This document shows positions 55,933-64,000 of a stretch of DNA of 64,000 bases, in pieces. Position 1 is the stretch's first letter. The number at the start of each line of letters is the position of its first letter. Source of the DNA: Streptomyces liliifuscus (GTDB lineage Bacteria; Actinomycetota; Actinomycetes; Streptomycetales; Streptomycetaceae); the NCBI RefSeq assembly GCF_016598615.1, contig NZ_CP066831.1, positions 5,580,001 through 5,644,000 of the forward strand. Direction: 5' to 3'. A program made the translations under genes and the position numbers. The notes under the pieces are model-generated. The model was given only the letters and a program-made list of their open reading frames with translations. It searched no databases and was not told where the DNA came from.

Positions 55933-56766
55933 TCAGAACGCGGGGATGGCGGCCTTGGCCCGGCCGTCGGCGTTCCGGGCGCCGTTGATGTTGCTGACGA
56001 GGTTGTTGGTCAGCGGGAAGTTGGCCTTGCCCCACTTCTCCTGGCCCTTTTGGTTGGAGTTCCACAGCTGGTCGCGTGGGGTCTTGTCCATGTTCTCCAT
56101 GGTGACCAGGGCGGGCCGGTCCCAGGTGCCGTTGCCCCAGACCCTCGGCACCTCGCCCCACTTCGCGAAGCGGAAGGCGTGGGTGCTGGAACCGTCCTTG
56201 TGGTAGACGATCTCGACGCGGTTGAAGCTCTGTTCGTTGCCCACCCGGCCCATCGGCACCTCGTTGATGGGGTGGGTGCTGTAGCCGCCGTGCCGGGAGG
56301 CGGCCAGGAAGCGAGGGCTCTCCTCGCCCTGCTTCTGGAAGACCACGACGGACTCCCAGTCGTGGCGGTGCCCGCCGACGTCGAGGCCGTTCTGGGCCTG
56401 GTCCTTCTCGAAGTAGAGCGTGTAGACGTACGCGCACCAGCCGTTCTTGCACAGGGACTGGGAGTACGTGTTGGCCTTGCCGAGGTGGTTGGTCCGGCAG
56501 CCGCCGACGATCGCCCCGCTGTTGTCGAGGCCGCCGTTGAGCTTTCCGCTCGCGTCGACGGCCGCCGCCGGCAGGCAGCCGTTCGTGTCGTAGTCGAAGA
56601 GCGGCATGTACTTGTTCTGGAAGGTGCTGGCGTTCCAGCTCAGGGGGTTCAGGACGGCGGCGTTGGCGCTGCCCGTCAGGCCCACGGTCAGGGCGGTGGC
56701 GCTGACCGCGACGAGCGCGGCCCTGCCGAGGCGGGACTTTCTCTTGCTCTGGGCTGCCTGGGACAT
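55933..56766 (-). CDS. Nep1-like protein (NLP/NPP1 secreted cytolysin)
   Basis: A 277-residue secreted protein from ATG 56766 (MSQAAQSKRKSRLG). The signal peptide (LVAVSATALTVGLTGSANA) is cleaved near residue 36. The hallmark heptapeptide GHRHDWE lies at residues 132-138. Other NLP features are KANTYSQSLCKNGWCAYVYT, WESVVVFQK and FRFAKWGEVPRVW. NLPs bind glycosylinositol phosphorylceramides in plant membranes and cause necrosis in dicots. They occur in oomycetes, fungi and some plant-associated actinomycetes. It is a single gene. The full-length domain argues for function. Confidence 0.94.
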   Translation of the reverse strand: MSQAAQSKRKSRLGRAALVAVSATALTVGLTGSANAAVLNPLSWNASTFQNKYMPLFDYDTNGCLPAAAVDASGKLNGGLDNSGAIVGGCRTNHLGKANTYSQSLCKNGWCAYVYTLYFEKDQAQNGLDVGGHRHDWESVVVFQKQGEESPRFLAASRHGGYSTHPINEVPMGRVGNEQSFNRVEIVYHKDGSSTHAFRFAKWGEVPRVWGNGTWDRPALVTMENMDKTPRDQLWNSNQKGQEKWGKANFPLTNNLVSNINGARNADGRAKAAIPAF

Positions 56767-57051
56767 ACGGGTGCTCTCCACTGTGCTCGGGATGCGGTTC
56801 CGGTTCGGTCGTGCCGGAGCCGGTGCTGCGGGACCGAGGCTGGCAAGCGGGGAGTTGACCGGCACCCCCTTTCATCAGGGCAATCAATGCCGGGGGCACC
56901 GCCGGGTTGTTCGGTGTCCCGTTCCGTGGCTGTCATCAACACCACATCCGGGCCGGAAAGTATTTACGCCGTATCCGAGCGATACGTAGGTTGACCGCCC
57001 CGAACGTCGTTTTCATCCGCTCCGTGGGCGTGGACGAAGGTGGGTGGACCC

Positions 57052-60000
57052 GTGGGGCGTCCCGAACGACCGCTGGACCCGGAGGCCGGTCCCGTACAGC
57101 GGCTTGCCCATGAACTGCGTGCGCTGCGCACGTCCGCGGGCGGCCCGTCGTACCGGACGATGGCCGCGTCGGCGGGCTTCTCCGCGACGACGCTGTCCGA
57201 CGCGGCGGCCGGCAGACGGCTGCCGTCGCTGGCCGTGGTCCAGGGGTACGTACGGGCGTGCGGCGGCGATCCGGCCGAGTGGGAGCCCCGCTGGAAGGAG
57301 GCCGAGTCGGAGGCCGCCGAGGCCGTGCGGGAGGAGGCGGCGGACTCCGCGCCCCCGTACCGGGGTCTCGCCCGGTTCGAGCCCGCCGACCGTGAGCTGT
57401 TCTTCGGCCGGGACCGGCTGCTGGACGAACTGCGGGCACTGGCCTGCGGGCACCGGTTCGCCGTGGTGTTCGGCGCCTCCGGCAGCGGGAAGTCGTCGTT
57501 GCTGCGGGCCGGGCTGATACCCCGCCTCCGGGAGGACATCGCGCGGCGGGGGTGTCCCGCGGTCCTGCGGGTGTTCACCCCGGGCGCGCGGCCGGCCACC
57601 CGGTTCGGGCACCTGCTGACTCCCGCGGACGACGAGCCGGAGAGCTGGGTCGTGGTCGACCAGTTCGAGGAGGTCTTCACCCTGTGCCGGGACCGCGCGG
57701 AGCGGGACCGGTTCATCGACCTGCTGCTCGCCGCCAGGGAGCCGGGCAGCCGGCTGCGGGTGGTCGTCGCCGTCCGGGCCGACTTCTACGCCCGGTGCGC
57801 CGAGCACCGCGGGCTCGCGGACGCGCTGTGCGGTGCCGCCCTGCTGGTCGGGTCCATGACGGCGGACGAGCTGCGGGACACCGTCGTCGGGCCCGCCCAG
57901 GCGGTCGGCCTCCTGGTCGAACGGGAGCTGACCGCGCGGGTCGTGGAGGAGGTCCTCGACCGGTCCGGCGCGCTGCCGATGCTCTCGCACGCCCTGCTGG
58001 AGACCTGGAAGCGGCGCCGCGGCCGGCTGCTGACCCTCGCCGCGTACGAGGCCGCGGGCGGGGTTCGCGGCGCGATCGCGGCGACCGCGGAGGAGGCGTA
58101 CGGGCAGCTGTCCGCGGCCCAGGCGCACACCGCCCGGCAGTTGCTGCTGCGGCTGATCGAGCCCGGGCAGGGCACCGACGACACCCGGCGCCCGCTGAGC
58201 CGCGCCGAACTCGACGAGTGGGCGGACCGCGAGGTGCCGGTGGCGGTGGAACGGCTGGCCCGCGCCCGGCTGCTGACCGTGGACGAGGACGGCGTCGAGC
58301 TCGCCCACGAGGCACTGATCACCTGCTGGCCCCGGCTGCGCGGCTGGATCGACGAGGACCGTGAGCGCCTGCGCCACCACCGCCGCCTGACGGAGGCGGC
58401 CCGCGCCTGGCTGGAGCACGACCGCGACCCCGGCGGCCTGTACCGCGGCACACGCCTGGCCCGAGCGGAGGAACTGTTCGCGGCCGACATCCGCGTCGCA
58501 GTCGGCAGGGAAGACGGCGACGGCGGCAGGAAATGGGGCCGCCGGCTGGGCGGACAGGGGGCTGGTGAAGGGGGCGGCCGGGCGGGCACCCAAGGGGGCG
58601 GCCGGGCGGGTAGTCGGCGTGGCGGTCGGGAAGGCGAACCGGGGAGTGGCTGGGCGGGCAGCCAACGGGGCGGCGGGGCTGGCAGTCGGCGTGGCGGTCA
58701 GGAAGGCGAACCCGGGAGTGGCTGGGCGGGGGCTCGCGGGGACGGTCGAGGTGACGGCCGGGCGGGCGGTCGGGGAGGCGGACCGGGGAGTGGCTGGGCG
58801 GAGGCCCGCGGGGACGGTCAAGGGGGCCGTCGCGCGGAGGCTCATGAGGGTGGCCGCGGGTCCGTGCTCACCGTGTCGGAGCGGGCTTTTCTCGCTGCCG
58901 CGCTCGGCGCGCGGGAGGCCGAGCGGCGGGCCGTCAGCCGGACCACCCGCAGGGCACGTGTCCTCACCTCCGCGTTCTCGGCCGTGCTGGCGGTGGCGCT
59001 GGTCGTCGGTCTCGCGGCCTGGCACCAGCACCGGGACAACGAGCGTCAGCGCACCGACGCCGCGGCCCGCCGGGTCGCGGACGTCGCCGACGCGCTGCGT
59101 ACGACCGACCCGCACACCGCGATGCTGCTCGGCGTCGCCGCCTGGCGCATCTCCCCGCTGCCCGAGGCCCGCCGCGCACTGCTCGGCTCCCTCGCCCAGC
59201 CGGAGCACGCGATCTTCACCGACCCGGCGGCGGGGGACAGCCCGACGCGTTTCCTCGCCGACTCCGGCCGCACACTGCTCAGCGTCGACGGCCGCACCTG
59301 GCGGACCTGGGACGTGACGAAGGGCCGCCGCGCCGACTCCGGACGGCTGCCGGCCGGCGACGTGGTCTCGGCCGGACCGGACGCCCGGGTCCTCGCGGTC
59401 GCCGCCGACGACGGCATCCGGCTGTGGGACACGTCCACCGGACGATGGACCGGCGATCCGCGCCCCCTCCCCTTCACCTCCTTCGCCGACATACGCGCCG
59501 ACGGTTACGTGGTGAGCGACATCGACGACGACCGCGTACGGCTGCGGTCCGTCACCAACGGCAGGGTGCTGTTCGAGAACCGGGCGCCCGGCCCGGTGAC
59601 CCCGGCCGTCAGCGCCGACGGCCGGCTGGTCGCGGTCTGCCCCGCCGGCCGGGCACCGCAGGTCTGGGAAACCGGCCGCCACCGGACCGTGCCGGGACCG
59701 TGGGAGCGGGCCCACGGTCTCTGCGACGAGGACCGGACGGTCCTCGTGTTCGGCGGCGCCCGGCTCGCCACCCTCTCGAAGTCCGGCGTACGCGTCTGGG
59801 ACACAGCCTCGGGCCGCGAGGTCGCCGACCTCGACGAACCCGGCGCGCAGGACGCCTCCTTCAGCGCGGACGGCACCTTCCTCGCGACCGCCGACCGCGA
59901 CGAGATCAGGGTGTGGCGGCTGACGGCCCCCGCCGCGCCGGTGCTCCGGCACTCCCTCAACAGCCAGCACCTGCACGGCCTCTCCTGGGACCCCGCCCAC

Positions 60001-61203
60001 CGGAACGTCCTGCGCTATCTCGAAGGCGGCACCGTCCACTGCCTCGACCTCGGGACGGCCGTCGCGTCCCCGTGGCGTGCCCATCCACTGGACGCCGTAC
60101 GAATCAGCCCGGACGGCCGTACGTACGCCACGGCCGAGCGCGTCGGCACGGGGACGGGCGCCGGTGGGGGCGCGGACGCGGCCGCCGGCACTCGCTATCG
60201 CTTCGAGCTCCGCACCACGGCCGACGGCCGTCTGCTCCGGACGCTGCCCTCCCCGCCACAGCCCGTCTCCCGCGACCCCGCCGAGCCGGTCGTCCCCCAG
60301 GACACGCTGGCGCTCCTCGCGTTCAGCGCCGACGGCACCACGCTCACGTACGGCGTCTCGGCCCCCGGCCGGGAGGCGGCACCGCAGCGGTTCACCGTCT
60401 GGGACCTGGTCCACGACCGCCGACGCACCGCCCTGGACCTGGCGGCACCGGAGTCGGCCGGAGCGGTGGTCTCGGTGGCCCTCGGCCCCGGGGGCCGCAC
60501 CCTGTACGCCGCCCGCACCACGGCCATCGGCGAGGTGGGCGACGAGGCATGGGACACCGCCTCGGGCCGCAGAACGGCCGACCTCGCCGGTCTGGCCAGC
60601 CACCACCTGGCCGTCCGCCCCGACGGCCGTCTGCTCGTCGGCGACAACCGCACCGCCCGCCTGCCGTCCGGGGAGGCCACCGGGCAGGGCCTCGTCCAGG
60701 GCGAGCAGATCGGCGCGCTCGCCTTCGCCGCCGACGGCTCCCGTCTCGCGGCGGGGGACCAGACCGGCCGCGTCGCCCTGTGGGACGGCACGCTGCGCCA
60801 CCGCGAGGGCGTCCTGCGGAACGTCTTCCCCATGCCGCTCGGCGACACCCCGGAGGTGGTCGGCGCCCTCGCCCTCAGCCCCGACGGCGGCACGCTGGCG
60901 GTCGGCGGCGACGCGGGCACGCTCCAGCTCTGGGACATCTCCACCCGACAGCCCCTGGGCGGCCCGCTCACCACGCCCGGCGAACGCATCGACACCCTCG
61001 CCTTCTCCGCGGACAGCGGCACGCTGTACGCGGGCAGCGCCCACGTCCCGCTCCAGCGATACGCGGTGGCGCCCACACGCGTCGTCTCCCGCGTCTGCAC
61101 CCGCGCGGTCATCGACCTCACGGCGGCACAGTGGCATACGTACATCCCGGACATGCCCTACCGCAGGGTGTGCACCGGGACGGCGGCGACCGCCTCCCGC
61201 TGA
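57052..61203 (+). CDS. XRE - nSTAND1 NTPase - WD40 protein
   Basis: A protein of about 1383 residues. GTG 57052 (GRPERPLDPEAG) is taken as start because the family begins this way; GTG 57040 is an alternative. An N-terminal XRE-like helix-turn-helix (YRTMAASAGFSATTLSDAAA) is followed by an nSTAND1 NTPase (YRGLARFEPADRELFFGRDR; P-loop GASGSGKSSLLRAG near residue 141; VVVDQFEEVFTLC). A Gly/Arg/Trp-rich insert follows (about residues 497-605), then a membrane helix (AVLAVALVVGLAAWH) and a C-terminal beta-propeller of WD40-like blades (LAFSADGTTLTYG, LALSPDGGTLAVGG). These large streptomycete proteins are thought to sense a signal with the propeller; some relatives are involved in defence. It is a single gene. 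Confidence 0.88.
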   Translation: MGRPERPLDPEAGPVQRLAHELRALRTSAGGPSYRTMAASAGFSATTLSDAAAGRRLPSLAVVQGYVRACGGDPAEWEPRWKEAESEAAEAVREEAADSAPPYRGLARFEPADRELFFGRDRLLDELRALACGHRFAVVFGASGSGKSSLLRAGLIPRLREDIARRGCPAVLRVFTPGARPATRFGHLLTPADDEPESWVVVDQFEEVFTLCRDRAERDRFIDLLLAAREPGSRLRVVVAVRADFYARCAEHRGLADALCGAALLVGSMTADELRDTVVGPAQAVGLLVERELTARVVEEVLDRSGALPMLSHALLETWKRRRGRLLTLAAYEAAGGVRGAIAATAEEAYGQLSAAQAHTARQLLLRLIEPGQGTDDTRRPLSRAELDEWADREVPVAVERLARARLLTVDEDGVELAHEALITCWPRLRGWIDEDRERLRHHRRLTEAARAWLEHDRDPGGLYRGTRLARAEELFAADIRVAVGREDGDGGRKWGRRLGGQGAGEGGGRAGTQGGGRAGSRRGGREGEPGSGWAGSQRGGGAGSRRGGQEGEPGSGWAGARGDGRGDGRAGGRGGGPGSGWAEARGDGQGGRRAEAHEGGRGSVLTVSERAFLAAALGAREAERRAVSRTTRRARVLTSAFSAVLAVALVVGLAAWHQHRDNERQRTDAAARRVADVADALRTTDPHTAMLLGVAAWRISPLPEARRALLGSLAQPEHAIFTDPAAGDSPTRFLADSGRTLLSVDGRTWRTWDVTKGRRADSGRLPAGDVVSAGPDARVLAVAADDGIRLWDTSTGRWTGDPRPLPFTSFADIRADGYVVSDIDDDRVRLRSVTNGRVLFENRAPGPVTPAVSADGRLVAVCPAGRAPQVWETGRHRTVPGPWERAHGLCDEDRTVLVFGGARLATLSKSGVRVWDTASGREVADLDEPGAQDASFSADGTFLATADRDEIRVWRLTAPAAPVLRHSLNSQHLHGLSWDPAHRNVLRYLEGGTVHCLDLGTAVASPWRAHPLDAVRISPDGRTYATAERVGTGTGAGGGADAAAGTRYRFELRTTADGRLLRTLPSPPQPVSRDPAEPVVPQDTLALLAFSADGTTLTYGVSAPGREAAPQRFTVWDLVHDRRRTALDLAAPESAGAVVSVALGPGGRTLYAARTTAIGEVGDEAWDTASGRRTADLAGLASHHLAVRPDGRLLVGDNRTARLPSGEATGQGLVQGEQIGALAFAADGSRLAAGDQTGRVALWDGTLRHREGVLRNVFPMPLGDTPEVVGALALSPDGGTLAVGGDAGTLQLWDISTRQPLGGPLTTPGERIDTLAFSADSGTLYAGSAHVPLQRYAVAPTRVVSRVCTRAVIDLTAAQWHTYIPDMPYRRVCTGTAATASR
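58540..58870 (+). repeat. Gly/Arg/Trp-coding tandem repeat within the nSTAND1 gene
   Basis: Units of about 78 bp (first two near 58583-58660 and 58661-58738), then more diverged copies, repeat AGTCGGCGTGGCGGTC, GAAGGCGAAC and GGGAGTGGCTGGGCGG. They encode SRRGGREGEPGSGWAG-type units. Fully in frame. Confidence 0.8.
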
Positions 61204-61291
61204 GGCGGCCCCGAACCGGCCGCGTCGCGGCGATGCCGTCGTGACGCGTTTCTTCAAGACCGTCGTGTGCGGGCGTTCCTAGACTCCGGGC

Positions 61292-61861
61292 ATGGATGAG
61301 ATCGAGCTGCTTTCGGGTGTTCTGTCCAAGACCGGTGACCTCATCGAGGGCGTCGAGCCCGGGCAGCTCCGTGCCCCGACGCCCTGCGAGGAGTACGACG
61401 TCGAGACGCTGGTCGACCATCTCGTCGGCTGGCTGCTGCTGTTCGAGGCCCGCTGCCACGGCCGCGAGTACGACGCCGACCCCGCGCGGTACCGGTCGGG
61501 GCCGGACCCCGCCGGTGAGTTCCGGGCCGCGGCGGCCGGACTGGTCGCCGGATGGGAGAAGTACGGCTTCGACCGCGAGCTGGGCGTGACCGGCGACGCC
61601 AAGCTGCCCGCCGCCATGGTCCTAGACATGACCCTCATGGAGTTCACGGTCCACGGCTGGGACCTGGCCGTGTCCACCGGCCGGCCGGTCCCCTTCACGG
61701 AGAAGGAAGCAGCGGACATCCTGACCCGAGCGGAGGCCACCCTCCCGCCCCAGTACCGAGGAGAGGGAATGCCGTTCGGCAACATCGTCCCGGTGGCGGG
61801 GGATGCCCCGGCCGCAGACCGCTTGGCGGGCTTCCTGGGCCGAGACCCAGCGCGCTTTTAG
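61292..61861 (+). CDS. TIGR03086-family / DinB-like metal-binding protein
   Basis: A 189-residue protein. The four-helix DinB/mycothiol-dependent maleylpyruvate isomerase fold is suggested by PTPCEEYDVETLVDHLVGWL, ARCHGREYD and LMEFTVHGWDLAVSTGRPV; the His in VDHLVGW and in TVHGWD are the usual metal ligands. Members use a divalent metal and possibly mycothiol, but no specific reaction is known for this group. The stop codon TAG lies inside a dispersed repeat (copy H). Confidence 0.88.
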   Translation: MDEIELLSGVLSKTGDLIEGVEPGQLRAPTPCEEYDVETLVDHLVGWLLLFEARCHGREYDADPARYRSGPDPAGEFRAAAAGLVAGWEKYGFDRELGVTGDAKLPAAMVLDMTLMEFTVHGWDLAVSTGRPVPFTEKEAADILTRAEATLPPQYRGEGMPFGNIVPVAGDAPAADRLAGFLGRDPARF

Positions 61862-61880
61862 GGGCGCGGGGAACTGCGCG
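61860..61880 (+). repeat. Dispersed 21-bp repeat, copy H
   Basis: An exact copy that overlaps the TAG stop of the TIGR03086 gene (stop at 61859-61861) and continues with CCCAGCCACAACGAACCCGC. Confidence 0.9.
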
Positions 61881-61939
61881 CCCAGCCACAACGAACCCGC
61901 AGGCTGACAACGGCCCCCGCGGAGCGGACAGGGTGCTCG

Positions 61940-63283
61940 TCAGAGCGGCGGATGGGCCGGCGCGGGCCCAAGCGTGGTCGTGCCCGGCGCCGTACGGTGG
62001 CCGAGACCCGTCCGATACGCATCCAACGCCGCCTCGATCCGCCCCGTACGCCGCAGCAGATCCCCCAGCAACCGGCACAGGTCGGCCAGGTCACCCGCCG
62101 CCCCGGCCCGTTCGAGGAGGCTGAGCGCGCGTACGTAGTGCTCCTCGGCGGTCTCCGTGTCCCGGGCGTCCTCCGCGATGATGCCGAGCAGCCGGTGCGC
62201 GGCCGCGGAGTGGACGGCCCCGCGCTCCGAACTCAGGTCCCCGAGCACGTCGTGGAGCAGGGCCGCCGCCTCGTCCGACTTGCCGCGCCGGTGCAGGACG
62301 TCCGCCAGTTCGACGGCGACCTGGCTGGTGTAGAGCGTGGCGCGCTGGGCGGAGTGCATGGCCTGCGCCTCGCGCAACTCGCTCTCCGCGCGCTCCATGT
62401 CGCCGTTCTGCGCGTGCATGTACCCGCGCATCCAATGGCAGTTGGCGAGCTCCGTACGGATCTGGAGCTGGCGGTACAGCTCCGCCGCCTTGCCCAGGGA
62501 GGCGTCCGCCTCGGCGATGCGCCCCTCGGCGATCATCGTGCGGGCGACGGACCGGTGCATTCGGGCCAGGAGCGCGGGGTCGCCGACCTGGGGGGCCAGC
62601 GCGAGTGCGTACTCGGCCGCCTGCGCGGCCCGGGCGTGCGCTCCCATGTCCATGTACGGGGCGATGACCGCCGCGTAGAGCAGCAGCAGGGCGTCCGGAT
62701 CGTGCAGCCCGCCACGGTTCAGCTCGTCGATCGTGGATTCCAGTAGGTAGCAGGAGTACCGGAGTTCGCCCGCGAGGTAGTGCGAGACGGCGCGGCCGCG
62801 CAGGGCCGGGACCCGGACGGGCAGCGGGGCGTCGGCGAGTCGTTTCTCCGACTCCTCGAAACGCAGCCGGGCCGTTCCCAGATCCCCGGTGGCCAGGGCA
62901 CATTCGCCGAGGCCGAGGAGCGCGGCCGCGCACTCGGCGTTCAGCCCGTGCGACTCCGCCTCGGCGAGCAGCGCGGTGTACTGCTCGGCGGCGACCTCCG
63001 CCTCGCCGGTCGCCAGCGTCCGCTGGGCGTCGGTGAGCCGCAGCCGCAGGTCCGTGGCGAGGTGCGCGGGCCGCCCGGTGGCGAGCTCCTCGTACGCGAC
63101 CCCGAGCCGCTCCGCGATGTGCCGCAGCGCCTCCTCGGAGGGCCGTACACGGCCCGCCTCCAGCGTGGAGACGTACGCGGGTGTGTAGGCGGGTTCCGCC
63201 AACTGCTTCTGTGTCAGCCCGCGTTCCGTACGCAGCTGCTGCACTCTGCGCCCGATGATTCCCGGGTCGTCGCGCTCGGCCAT
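61940..63283 (-). CDS. XRE-family regulator with TPR sensor domain
   Basis: A 447-residue regulator. The N-terminal helix-turn-helix (VQQLRTERGLTQKQLAEPAY, TPAYVSTLEAGRVRPSEEAL) is followed by at least eight tetratricopeptide-like helices pairs (AALLGLGECALATGDLGTAR, ARTMIAEGRIAEADASLGKA, HRLLGIIAEDARDTETAEEH). Streptomycete XRE-TPR proteins often bind a small peptide or other ligand through the TPRs. A perfect palindrome lies 15 bp upstream of its start, so it is probably autoregulated. Confidence 0.92.
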   Translation of the reverse strand: MAERDDPGIIGRRVQQLRTERGLTQKQLAEPAYTPAYVSTLEAGRVRPSEEALRHIAERLGVAYEELATGRPAHLATDLRLRLTDAQRTLATGEAEVAAEQYTALLAEAESHGLNAECAAALLGLGECALATGDLGTARLRFEESEKRLADAPLPVRVPALRGRAVSHYLAGELRYSCYLLESTIDELNRGGLHDPDALLLLYAAVIAPYMDMGAHARAAQAAEYALALAPQVGDPALLARMHRSVARTMIAEGRIAEADASLGKAAELYRQLQIRTELANCHWMRGYMHAQNGDMERAESELREAQAMHSAQRATLYTSQVAVELADVLHRRGKSDEAAALLHDVLGDLSSERGAVHSAAAHRLLGIIAEDARDTETAEEHYVRALSLLERAGAAGDLADLCRLLGDLLRRTGRIEAALDAYRTGLGHRTAPGTTTLGPAPAHPPL

Positions 63284-63298
63284 GGCGTAAGCATGCCA

Positions 63299-63312
63299 GT
63301 AAGTCGACTTAC
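63299..63312. promoter_or_regulatory. Perfect palindromic operator
   Basis: GTAAGTCGACTTAC is a 14-bp perfect palindrome centred about 22 bp before the XRE-TPR start. Its position and symmetry fit binding by the XRE dimer. Confidence 0.7.
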
Positions 63313-63493
63313 ACCCGCACCCTATTCAACTTCCCGTTGAAAGAGGGCAGTTAAGGCGGGCGGACAGGCCGCCGATCGGCTCAATGCGGCCCTTGCCCCG
63401 GAGGCGAACACGCCCTAGGTTAAGCGGCGCGTTAAGCGCACGATGACGCAGACTTAATACGCTGGCCTACGTTGACGATGCGAGGTTGTCGCC

Positions 63494-63607
63494 GTGTTCC
63501 GACGCATTGCCACGCGCTTCTTCCCTGCTCGGTTCGTGACCGCGCTGGGGGCCGCCGTGATCGCTTTCGCCGCGCTGATCAGTGCCGCGGAGGCGGGGCC
63601 GCACTAG
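63494..63607 (+). CDS. Very small membrane protein (37 aa)
   Basis: A 37-residue frame from GTG 63494 (VFRRIATRFFPARF, then VTALGAAVIAFAALISAAEA, ending GPH). A positive amphipathic head and one membrane helix are typical of small streptomycete membrane peptides. Codon use is good. No obvious Shine-Dalgarno precedes it; TTAAGCG direct repeats lie 55-75 bp upstream. Confidence 0.5.
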   Translation: MFRRIATRFFPARFVTALGAAVIAFAALISAAEAGPH

Positions 63608-63655
63608 GTCCCGCCTTGTGTTCTGTTGGTCGGGTGCGGGCCGGTGGGGGCTGAT

Positions 63656-63676
63656 CGCGCAGTTCCCCGCGCCCCT
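63656..63676 (-). repeat. Dispersed 21-bp repeat, copy I
   Basis: An exact copy in minus orientation, followed on the plus strand by TGAAAGCAAGGGGCTGCGCC, which matches the centre of composite C/D. Confidence 0.9.
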
Positions 63677-63722
63677 TGAAAGCAAGGGGCTGCGCCCCCT
63701 ACCGGCCCGCCGACTCAGCTGG

Positions 63723-64000
63723 TCAGCATTCGCCTCGCCAGACCACTCGGGTGATGGTGAGGCCTGCCTCGGCGTTGGCCTTGTACTTGCCGGGGCCGGG
63801 GTTGTAGTGGAAGCAGTCGGTCGAGGGCTGGCCGCCCAGGAGCGAGGTCACGTCCACGTGGTCCGCGCCCGGGAAGACGGTTCCGTTGTTGAAGATGGAG
63901 CCGACGGCCAGGTTGCCGGACCAGTTGCCCGCGACCTTGAGGACGAGCCGTCCGGTCTGGTCGAGGCCGACCGGGCGGTGCGGGCGCGGGAGATGCTGCG
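63723..64000 (-). CDS. C-terminal part of a protein, 5' end outside window
   Basis: The minus strand carries an open frame of about 91 codons ending at TGA 63723-63725: GRLVLKVAGNWSGNLAVGSI, FNNGTVFPGADHVDVTSLLG, DCFHYNPGPGKYKANAEAGL, then TITRVVWRGEC. The frame with these residues has the expected codon use. It looks like an extracellular beta-rich domain (two Cys). The product cannot be named. Confidence 0.72.
   Translation of the reverse strand, partial: QHLPRPHRPVGLDQTGRLVLKVAGNWSGNLAVGSIFNNGTVFPGADHVDVTSLLGGQPSTDCFHYNPGPGKYKANAEAGLTITRVVWRGEC

Noticed and set aside
57013..61257. 1414-codon minus-strand frame opposite the nSTAND1 gene
   Set aside because: Low-complexity, no domain; the plus frame has a P-loop, membrane helix and WD40 blades.
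1..64000. tRNA, rRNA, or integrase-flanked island
   Set aside because: I saw no tRNA T-loop with matching cloverleaf, no rRNA and no integrase or att repeats. This was a visual scan, so a tRNA search program could still find one.

Overview
The window looks like a chromosomal stretch of a Streptomyces-type actinomycete. The signs are very high G+C, strong G/C at third codon positions, frequent GTG starts, four-base ATGA/GTGA start-stop overlaps, and typical Streptomyces families (DUF397, XRE/DUF5753, snapalysin, DUF3152, nSTAND1-WD40, a VTC/DUF4956 cluster). I found no rRNA, tRNA or CRISPR array.

Layout: aspS 3' part (1-1453). A compact eight-gene RiPP-like operon follows (2258-10191): 56-aa precursor, PqqD-like recognition protein, B12-type radical SAM enzyme, DUF692/MNIO-like enzyme, unknown 283-aa protein, MFS exporter, HExxH peptidase and JmjC/cupin oxygenase. 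This is the strongest candidate for an undescribed system. Next come a secreted intradiol dioxygenase, an ATP-binding/XRE/DUF397 regulatory set, and a CHAT protease-NTPase-TPR gene with a small one-helix membrane protein behind it (14181-18378), a possible defence or cell-death module.

From 18.7 to 29.6 kb there are a DUF4956-VTC-polysaccharide-binding lipoprotein operon, a two-component system with a lipoprotein, a DUF3152 protease and a secreted pectate lyase. From 29.7 to 31.6 kb is a decayed mobile region (orphan DUF397, stand-alone TnpB, truncated Rpn-type gene). Then follow map/XRE, an AraC regulator with an oxidoreductase, a class E sortase, metG, a TerF-like VWA protein with a long Glu-Pro-Val repeat, and phoX behind a PHO box.

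The last third has LysR/snapalysin, a MocR regulator facing an alpha/beta hydrolase, a drug-type ABC exporter, an SH3 secreted protein, a SpoIIE/PP2C phosphatase, an M20 amidohydrolase, a Nep1-like cytolysin, an XRE-nSTAND1-WD40 protein, a TIGR03086 protein, an XRE-TPR regulator with a palindromic operator, and the end of a further gene at the right edge.

A 21-bp sequence occurs exactly nine times. Two pairs are inverted with the same 36-bp spacing, forming REP/BIME-like composite elements. Several secreted proteins (pectate lyase, Nep1-like protein, Cthe_2159-like lipoprotein, intradiol dioxygenase, PhoX) fit life on plant material. All family assignments come from reading motifs and have not been checked against a database.
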